This document shows, piece by piece, positions 58,243 to 64,000 of a DNA stretch of 64,000 nt. This DNA comes from Rheinheimera maricola (GTDB lineage: Bacteria; Pseudomonadota; Gammaproteobacteria; Enterobacterales; Alteromonadaceae): positions 744,001 through 808,000 of the forward strand of contig NZ_JAERPS020000001.1 in NCBI RefSeq assembly GCF_016918075.2. Direction: 5' to 3'. The position numbers and the translations under genes were made by a program. Positions within the stretch are counted from its first letter, which is position 1; every line of letters starts with the position of its first letter. A model generated the notes under the pieces. It saw nothing but the letters and a program-made list of their open reading frames with translations. It did not search any database and was not told the origin of the DNA.

Positions 58243-58563
58243 ATGAAATTTACTCATACTGTTATTGCAGTAGCCGTCTTACTCGTGGCATCGCAAGCGA
58301 ATGCATGCGGTTTCAGGTTAAATGATGGTAAGTTACTTAAATGCGGCATGACGCGCATTGAAGTAATGGCTGTCGCAGGAGAACCTCTGGCAAAAGACAT
58401 CGAAACCACGGCGGTTGATAGTGGTGAGCCGGTTAAAGGTGAAACTATTGAAACCTGGTCTTACCGTTTACAAGGCGATATTGGCGGTGAGTATTTGGTG
58501 TCTGTGACATTAAGCGCTGGTAAAGTCAGTGCAATTTACCGCAAACAACAAGGTCGCATTTGA
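58243..58563 (+). CDS. DUF2845 periplasmic protein
   Basis: 106 residues with a signal peptide ending at ANA. The mature protein begins CGFRLNDGKLLKCGMTRIEV, the DUF2845 hallmark with two cysteines, which could form a disulfide. It resembles BamE-like small folds (GMTRxEVxxxxGEP), but function is unknown. A perfect TATAAT at 58206-58211 lies upstream without a good -35. It faces the exonuclease gene, four bases apart. Confidence 0.82.
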   Translation: MKFTHTVIAVAVLLVASQANACGFRLNDGKLLKCGMTRIEVMAVAGEPLAKDIETTAVDSGEPVKGETIETWSYRLQGDIGGEYLVSVTLSAGKVSAIYRKQQGRI

Positions 58564-58567
58564 TACA

Positions 58568-59230
58568 TTAACGTGATAGCAGATACAAGTCGCCTAGCGT
58601 CATACTGTTTCCGCCTAGCTTGAGCTGGCTTAGCAACAGTAAGGCGCTACTGTAGGCGTCTTCTAGCGCATGGTGGTTTGTCATGTCTGGCAGGCCATGT
58701 CGCTTTAAGCAACTGGGTAGTTTTAGTGCATCATGTTTTACCACTTTGCCCTGGCGTAGCAGGCGCTGCCATTCCATCTGCATGGTATCGATAAATTTAA
58801 ACCGCGGCGTTTTACCGAAGCATCGCTGACAGGCAATGCGCAAAAATTGCTCATCTAATCTGCTGTGGTGGGCAACAAATACATAGCCGGCGTATTGCGA
58901 TAACAACTCTGTCAAGATGTCAGCTAAGTCATTACTACTTTTGAGCTGATGGTCATGCAAACCATGATACACCGCACTTTGGCCAACACTCACCGGGCTG
59001 TTAATTAAATAATGCCTGGCGTCTGATAACACGATTTCTTGATGACGTATCGGCACCCAGCCAATACTAACAATATGATCTTTGCGCGGATTTAGCCCGG
59101 TTAGTTCAAGATCTAACACCAGAAAGTATGCCTGTTGTACCGGTGTCGATGCTGGCGCAACTGACGTTTTGCTAAACGTGTCGACGTGTTTACTTAATGC
59201 TGTGTTTTTGCCCAGCAGCCAGCTAAACAT
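58568..59230 (-). CDS. DnaQ-like 3'-5' exonuclease
   Basis: Single-domain DEDDh exonuclease, 220 residues. Motif I is LDLELTGL, motif II probably lies in HSRLDEQFL, and motif III is HHALEDAY with the catalytic histidine and aspartate. It resembles the DNA polymerase III epsilon fold, but its location suggests a separate job. It follows the DUF294 gene by two bases, so it is the last gene of this operon. Confidence 0.88.
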   Translation of the reverse strand: MFSWLLGKNTALSKHVDTFSKTSVAPASTPVQQAYFLVLDLELTGLNPRKDHIVSIGWVPIRHQEIVLSDARHYLINSPVSVGQSAVYHGLHDHQLKSSNDLADILTELLSQYAGYVFVAHHSRLDEQFLRIACQRCFGKTPRFKFIDTMQMEWQRLLRQGKVVKHDALKLPSCLKRHGLPDMTNHHALEDAYSSALLLLSQLKLGGNSMTLGDLYLLSR

Positions 59231-59232
59231 GA

Positions 59233-61059
59233 TTACATATCCCGACAGAAACGGTGTTTCAAGCTACTTTGTGCGGAGTTAATCACAGCAAAACCGTCTT
59301 TTAACTGATGCCGTGCCAGGCCGGATATCTCCATCGGGTCAAGCATGTTAGTTACATCATGGCCTTGTTGCAGATCGTGCTGATGTTTTTCCCAGCGCAG
59401 TTGTGCCAATAAATCAAAGGCATCGTTCAGGTTCTGACTGTCTTTGTTATCCAGTACACCTTGTATGGTTAGTTGCTGTAAGCGACGGCGGGTATTTATT
59501 TCGTAAATTCCTGCAGACAACGCATAAACCCGCACTAAGTCAGTAATTAAGCTAATACCCCGTTTTTTAAGATCAAGCCCTTGTCGATGTTTACCATCGG
59601 GCTCAAGAATAAAGTTTTTAAAAAAGCCCAATGGCGCTGTACGCTGCAGTGCGGCCTGCGCCAGGTGATATAAAAACAACGGCGCTTCAGTGGTGCGCTG
59701 TAAAATATCTTCTTGTAATGCATTGAACAGGCCTTTGCTGCCGTCTATGACCCGCATATCAAAAAAGATACTAGCTTTTAATAATGCTTCTGGCGTGGGG
59801 GTGGCGATCCAGCGGGCAAATCGTCCTGACCAACCTTTTAAGCTTAAACGTAGCTCCACATTCGTGGCCATAATATTGCCAGGACACAAAATAATGCCGC
59901 ACTGATCTAAGCCTTTACACACGATGTCAGCCAGTGCGATGAAGTACTCGCCAACAGCACCGGTTGGTTCTTTCTCCAATAGCAAGGCGTTGTCCTGATC
60001 GGCATTTAAGCTTTGATCCATCCTGGCTTGCGAACCGAATGCCAGCCAGCTAAATACACAGGGTGCGGCGCCAAGTTGTTGCTGAGCCAGATAAATTAAA
60101 CGTTGCGTCAACGCGTCAGTAATAGTGGTAATAATATGACCAGCTTCATGCGCAGGCACCTGTTGCTTGCTTAATGTTATTGCCAAAGTGGGGATTTGCT
60201 GACTGCAACGTTCCAGGCCGTCGACTGACGTTTGACGATGAATTTCGCCAATTAAATACACAGGATGATCTTGTTGGCTACGCATGATGTCAGTTGCTGT
60301 TAGCATGCCACAGCAAAGATTTTGCTCCATTACCGGTAAGTGATGGATATTGTGTTGGCTCATCTGTTGCACTGCTTCGTACAAATACGCATGGCGGTCA
60401 ATATGTTGGGGCTGGCGTGTCATTATCTGGCCAACCTGAGTGCTCGCAGGCAAACCTTGCGCCAGTACCCGGTTACGCAAATCCCGGTCGGTTACAATTC
60501 CGACCAGTGTGTCATGCTCTTCTACCAGTAAGGAGGATACCCGGCTGTCAGACATTTGTTTAGCTGCAGCTTGTACCGTTTGTTCTGGTCGGATAGCGAT
60601 TTTACGCTGCTGAACTATGTCACTAATTTTTAGCGTAAAGCGCGAGCTTTGCTGTTGCTCACGATATTGGTGTAAGCGACGACTGAATAAGCGTTGGAAA
60701 AAAATGTCGACATTTTTATACTGGTAGCGGCATTGATGAAACGCATCTGCGGCCAGCCAATACACCAAACCGTCTTCTTCACAAATTAGGCTGTCATTGT
60801 CGGAAAGGCCGGTAAGTAAATGCTGGTAACCATAAAAATCGCCACTTTGTAACTTTGTCAGTAACTGTTGCTGATCGCTATACAATGTGAAAATACCTGT
60901 ACGCACCATCATTAACCGATCTGTGTTGATGTTGACTCGGTCTTGCGCCTGATAATAATACACATTTATTTGCCCAGCTAGTTGGCCAAGCGCAGCGTCA
61001 TTAAGTTGGTTAAATGGCGTTATGTCGGCAAGAAAGGTTGTAACGTCAGCAACTTCCAT
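59233..61059 (-). CDS. cNMP-binding/CBS/DUF294 nucleotidyltransferase-like regulator
   Basis: 608-residue cytoplasmic protein with four parts. They are a Crp-like cyclic-nucleotide-binding domain (about 1-125), a CBS pair (about 145-270; VSSLLVEEHDTLVGIVTDRD), a GlnD-like nucleotidyltransferase domain (about 295-450) with intact AFGSQARMDQSL and NADQDNALL motifs, and a helical C-terminal domain. Such proteins are thought to sense adenylates and modify a target. It is found with the DUF4212 symporter genes, as here, so a link to acetate or carboxylate uptake is inferred. Confidence 0.88.
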   Translation of the reverse strand: MEVADVTTFLADITPFNQLNDAALGQLAGQINVYYYQAQDRVNINTDRLMMVRTGIFTLYSDQQQLLTKLQSGDFYGYQHLLTGLSDNDSLICEEDGLVYWLAADAFHQCRYQYKNVDIFFQRLFSRRLHQYREQQQSSRFTLKISDIVQQRKIAIRPEQTVQAAAKQMSDSRVSSLLVEEHDTLVGIVTDRDLRNRVLAQGLPASTQVGQIMTRQPQHIDRHAYLYEAVQQMSQHNIHHLPVMEQNLCCGMLTATDIMRSQQDHPVYLIGEIHRQTSVDGLERCSQQIPTLAITLSKQQVPAHEAGHIITTITDALTQRLIYLAQQQLGAAPCVFSWLAFGSQARMDQSLNADQDNALLLEKEPTGAVGEYFIALADIVCKGLDQCGIILCPGNIMATNVELRLSLKGWSGRFARWIATPTPEALLKASIFFDMRVIDGSKGLFNALQEDILQRTTEAPLFLYHLAQAALQRTAPLGFFKNFILEPDGKHRQGLDLKKRGISLITDLVRVYALSAGIYEINTRRRLQQLTIQGVLDNKDSQNLNDAFDLLAQLRWEKHQHDLQQGHDVTNMLDPMEISGLARHQLKDGFAVINSAQSSLKHRFCRDM

Positions 61060-61097
61060 TATATCTCCGGTTAAACCGAATTAATTTGTAGTATTGA

Positions 61098-61616
61098 TTA
61101 GCTGTTACACACAGCAATAAGCAGGGCATCGTCACTGCTAAGTTTTTTCCAGTCACTGCCGACAGGGGCATTAGGCGCTGGAATTTGCAGTTGGGCGCTG
61201 AAATTAGTTTGCGCTTGCTGTTGGCAGTGCACAACCTGCGATACTCTTCGCGCTGTGGCGCGGCGTTCAAAAAAGTATAAATCAACCAGCTTTAGCTGAG
61301 GATTAATTTGATTAACAGATGCATTAGCCGTATCTGCTGCAATGAAGCGCAGCGTTTGTGGGTATAGGTAGCTCCAGGGGCGCCAAACGGCTTGTTCCTG
61401 CACTTTTTTAACGACTACTACGCCAGCGGGTAACAAACTTGCTTGATGATCAAACCAGCTGTATTCGCTGTGGATCTGAAATCCTAGCATGGTGGCACCA
61501 GCAAATACCGGCATTAGCCACCGCGGGGTTTTATTGGCGCTGAGCTTACGTAATATGAGTGCGATACCTGCACCACCGAGGCCGGCGACAACAGTTGCGA
61601 TCAGTTCCCATAACAT
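61098..61616 (-). CDS. Uncharacterised two-helix membrane protein of the symporter operon
   Basis: 172-residue protein with two N-terminal membrane helices (about 4-22 and 33-48) and a soluble domain. The start is ATG 61616, with AGGAAGT nine bases upstream; a longer frame would add ten residues. No family recognised. Its place between symporter and DUF294 genes, with a hairpin just upstream, suggests a linked role. Confidence 0.7.
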   Translation of the reverse strand: MLWELIATVVAGLGGAGIALILRKLSANKTPRWLMPVFAGATMLGFQIHSEYSWFDHQASLLPAGVVVVKKVQEQAVWRPWSYLYPQTLRFIAADTANASVNQINPQLKLVDLYFFERRATARRVSQVVHCQQQAQTNFSAQLQIPAPNAPVGSDWKKLSSDDALLIAVCNS

Positions 61617-61634
61617 AAAGACTTCCTGAAAAAG

Positions 61635-61659
61635 ACGGGCTTTCACTGTGAAAGCCCGT
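61635..61659 (-). terminator. Hairpin with T-run between the symporter and membrane protein genes
   Basis: ACGGGCTTTC and GAAAGCCCGT pair around a short loop. On minus, CTTTTTC follows. It lies 44 bases after the symporter stop and directly upstream of the ribosome site of the next gene, so it may partly terminate transcription within the operon. Confidence 0.75.
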
Positions 61660-61703
61660 TGTTATTGTGGGCTTACTTTGCCAGGCAAAGCAAGCTATTG
61701 CAG

Positions 61704-63473
61704 TTAGTGGCCTGTTGCGGCGCCAGCACCTTTAGGGTAGCGCACACTTTCTACCAACTCCTGGATGTGTTTTGGTGGCGCTTCGGTAGCAGAAGACACC
61801 GCGAACGCCACAGCAAAGTTAATCATCGCGCCGACAGCACCAAATGACAATGGTGATATACCAAACAACCAGTTAGCTTGAACGTTGTCAAACGTATTGG
61901 TGCCAGGAATGAAGAACCATCCCAGATACAGGAAGATGTACAACACGGTAGACAGTAAACCTGCCAACATACCGGCAATAGCACCTTTGTTATTAACCCG
62001 CTTGGAGAATATACCCATCATCAACGCTGGGAAGATTGACGCTGCAGCAATACCAAACGCCAATGCCACGGTTTGTGCCGCGAAGCCTGGTGGGTTCATA
62101 CCAAGCCAGGTTGCTACCACTATGGCAACAGCCATAGAAATACGCGCAGCACGCAGTTCACCTTTTTCCGTGATGTTGGGGTTTATCGAACCCTTAATCA
62201 GGTCATGGCTAACAGCCGAAGATATCGCCAGCAATAAGCCTGCTGCGGTAGATAACGCTGCGGCTAAGCCACCGGCAGCAATTAAACCGATAACCCAGCC
62301 AGGTAAGTTGGCAATTTCAGGGTTAGCCAGTACCAGAATATCGTTATTAACGGTTAATTCATTGCCATTCCAGCCACGCTCAGTAGCGGTTTGCTTGAAT
62401 GACTCAGACTTGTCGTTATATAACTGAATACGTCCATCGCTATTTTTGTCGTCAAACTGAATTAAACCAGTTTGTTCCCAGTTTCTTATCCAGTCTGGCC
62501 GCTCGGCGTATTCAATCGCATCAGCAGAAGGGCCTGCAGGGTAAATAGTATTTAACAGGTTTAAGCGTGCCATAGAGGCAACTGCTGGCGCAGTTAAATA
62601 CAGCAGGGCGATAAATACTAAGGCCCAACCGGCTGACCAGCGTGCGTCAGATACTTTAGGTACAGTGAAGAAACGAATAATAACGTGTGGTAAACCGGCA
62701 GTACCTATCATGAGAGACAGTGTAAAAAGCACCATATTTAGTTTGTTTGATACATCGGCGGTGTAGTCGGTAAAGCCCAAATCGCGAACGACTAAATCCA
62801 GCTTTTGCAGCAATGGCATGCCAGAGGCGGTATGTTCAGAGAACAAACCTAACGGAGGTAATGGATTGCCGGTCAACTGCAGCGAGATAAAGATGGCCGG
62901 AATAGTGTAAGCAATAATCAGTACCACATATTGCGCGACCTGGGTGTAAGTAATGCCCTTCATACCGCCCATTACCGCATACAAAAATACGATAACTGCC
63001 GCAATGATTAAGCCGGTATCACTTTCTACTTCCAAAAAGCGTGAGAATGCCACGCCGGCGCCAGTCATCTGACCGATAACGTAAGTTACTGAGGCAATAA
63101 TTAAACACGCTACGGCAACAAAGCGGGCATTTTTACTGTAGAAGCGATCACCAATAAACTCAGGTACAGTAAACTTACCAAACTTACGCAGGTAGGGCGC
63201 TAATAGCATCGCTAATAACACGTAACCACCGGTCCAACCCATCAGAAAGGTAGAATTAGCGTAACCGCCAGCAGCTATTAAGCCTGCCATAGAAATAAAC
63301 GACGCTGCAGACATCCAGTCAGCAGCAGTAGCCATACCGTTCATTACCGGGTTAACACCACCGCCGGCAACATAAAACTCTTTGGTCGAACCGGCACGGG
63401 CCCAGATCGCAATGGCGATATAGAGCGCGAACGAGCCGCCAACGAAAATAAGATTAATTGCAAATTGACTCAT
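61704..63473 (-). CDS. Sodium:solute (SLC5) symporter, ActP/VC_2705-like
   Basis: 589-residue transporter with about 13 helices, related to acetate permease ActP. It belongs to the subfamily that is co-encoded with DUF4212 (VC_2705 type). FYVAGGGVNPVMNGMATAAD lies in the second helix, and a roughly 60-residue insertion near 330-390 (FDDKNSDGRIQLYNDKSE) is specific to this group. It follows the DUF4212 gene by seven bases. Acetate or another monocarboxylate is the likely substrate. Confidence 0.9.
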   Translation of the reverse strand: MSQFAINLIFVGGSFALYIAIAIWARAGSTKEFYVAGGGVNPVMNGMATAADWMSAASFISMAGLIAAGGYANSTFLMGWTGGYVLLAMLLAPYLRKFGKFTVPEFIGDRFYSKNARFVAVACLIIASVTYVIGQMTGAGVAFSRFLEVESDTGLIIAAVIVFLYAVMGGMKGITYTQVAQYVVLIIAYTIPAIFISLQLTGNPLPPLGLFSEHTASGMPLLQKLDLVVRDLGFTDYTADVSNKLNMVLFTLSLMIGTAGLPHVIIRFFTVPKVSDARWSAGWALVFIALLYLTAPAVASMARLNLLNTIYPAGPSADAIEYAERPDWIRNWEQTGLIQFDDKNSDGRIQLYNDKSESFKQTATERGWNGNELTVNNDILVLANPEIANLPGWVIGLIAAGGLAAALSTAAGLLLAISSAVSHDLIKGSINPNITEKGELRAARISMAVAIVVATWLGMNPPGFAAQTVALAFGIAAASIFPALMMGIFSKRVNNKGAIAGMLAGLLSTVLYIFLYLGWFFIPGTNTFDNVQANWLFGISPLSFGAVGAMINFAVAFAVSSATEAPPKHIQELVESVRYPKGAGAATGH

Positions 63474-63480
63474 GACGACC

Positions 63481-63744
63481 TTACTCCTCGCTCAAGCCAA
63501 ATTCTTTATCGAGCTTATTCATTCTCCAGGCATAGAAGAAGATCAGTACGATAAACGTTAAAATAGACCCCTGTTGTGCAAACCAGAAGCCCAGGTCGGT
63601 ACCGCCTACGCTGATGCCAGATAACAGTGGCCGCAATAAAATGCCGCCGCCGTATGACACCAAAGCCCAGACGATGAGGCTGCCTATAATCAAGCGAAGA
63701 TTCGCTGACCAATAAGCCGCCGCGTTACGATCGTGCTCTGTCAT
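63481..63744 (-). CDS. DUF4212 small symporter subunit
   Basis: 87-residue protein with two helices (about 14-36 and 48-71), the small partner of the VC_2705-type symporter. WSANLRLIIGSLIVWALVSYG is the family motif. A strong ribosome site (AAAGGAGTG) precedes the ATG. First gene of the minus-strand operon; divergent from the sensor gene at 63905. Confidence 0.92.
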   Translation of the reverse strand: MTEHDRNAAAYWSANLRLIIGSLIVWALVSYGGGILLRPLLSGISVGGTDLGFWFAQQGSILTFIVLIFFYAWRMNKLDKEFGLSEE

Positions 63745-63904
63745 AAATACACTCCTTTTCCTTTGTTATTTTTATCTTGCAAAGTTAATCTAGCAGTTGT
63801 TAACACAAGTTAAAGCCCGACTTTAGTCGAAGCCCGGGTACTGCTAATTGACTTGTGCGCCGTGTTAAGCCAAAAGTAGATAAAGTTAATCACAGGAGAG
63901 TGCA

Positions 63905-64000
63905 GTGACCGCTTGGGTAGTTGCCGTATTGGCATTGTTGTATGTCGGTGGTTTATTCCTTATCGCGAACTGGGGTGAACGCCATGCCGACGACAAACTA
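63905..64000 (+). CDS. Start of a probable SLC5-type sensor kinase (partial)
   Basis: Only 32 codons are visible, starting at GTG 63905 with a good ribosome site (CAGGAGAG). The product starts with a membrane helix (AWVVAVLALLYVGGLFLIA) followed by NWGERHADD, typical of the SLC5-like domain of hybrid histidine kinases near this symporter operon (CbrA-like). Everything downstream is outside the window, so the call is an inference. The divergent gap 63745-63904 shows no clear -10/-35 pair. Confidence 0.6.
   Translation, partial: MTAWVVAVLALLYVGGLFLIANWGERHADDKL

Noticed and set aside
61885..62427. A 180-codon open frame on plus inside the symporter gene
   Set aside because: Antisense to conserved membrane segments; Ala/Ile/Pro-rich shadow product.

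Overview
This window is ordinary chromosomal DNA from a gammaproteobacterium, most likely an Alteromonadales-type marine or aquatic bacterium in the Rheinheimera, Alishewanella and Shewanella neighbourhood. That placement is an inference. It rests on the gene content and order: csiV beside mfd and a PilZ gene, lolCDE-comEC-msbA-lpxK-ycaR-kdsB, gltA divergent from sdhCDAB-sucABCD, an EarP/Arg32-type EF-P, and a DUF4212/SLC5 symporter operon facing an SLC5-type sensor kinase. Coding density is high. I saw no tRNA, rRNA, IS element, prophage, integron or CRISPR array, and no tract whose base composition clearly marks recent transfer.

Layout. 1-2790 (minus): pabB-nudL, then the 5' part of an L-serine dehydratase that runs off the window. 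2894-6514 (plus): class I fumarase and a secreted S9 peptidase. 6760-9934: RimO, a zinc alcohol dehydrogenase and a DUF1993 protein. 10098-11732: a receiver-TPR protein with no phospho-acceptor Asp. 11792-17872 (minus): a CzcCBA-type metal efflux operon led by a small His-rich CzcI-like protein. 17959-24644 (minus): RbgA-like GTPase, orphan membrane protein, CsiV, Mfd and a PilZ protein. 24741-35835 (plus, with DUF2062 on minus): lipoprotein release (LolCDE), DNA uptake (ComEC), lipid A and Kdo supply (MsbA, LpxK, YcaR, KdsB), a pseudouridine synthase and TcdA. 35849-37512 (minus): CsdE and CsdA, the sulfur-transfer partners of TcdA.

37639-50831 is the TCA block: gltA divergent from sdhCDAB, sucAB and sucCD, with hairpins or terminators between the blocks, followed by pnuC and a two-domain NadR-like enzyme for NAD supply. 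50940-58563: glnS, small membrane and periplasmic proteins, a LysE exporter, a rhodanese lipoprotein with two unknown genes, EarP plus its substrate EF-P, a sugar O-acetyltransferase and a DUF2845 protein. 58568-63744 (minus): one operon-like run of DUF4212, SLC5 symporter, membrane protein, cNMP/CBS/DUF294 regulator and DnaQ-like exonuclease. A GTG-started sensor protein begins at 63905 on the opposite strand and leaves the window.

The window is mostly conserved housekeeping. I found no convincing undescribed multi-gene system. The best leads are local: the degenerate receiver, a 41-codon reading frame that ends exactly on the sdhC start, an in-frame 9-bp repeat in czcB, the HTH-less NadR with PnuC behind the sucD terminator, and the three-gene cluster 54522-55751 with two unknown proteins. 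Several starts differ from the longest possible frame (lolC, lolD, lolE, comEC, sdhD, efp, csdA, csdE and others); the reasons are in the entries.
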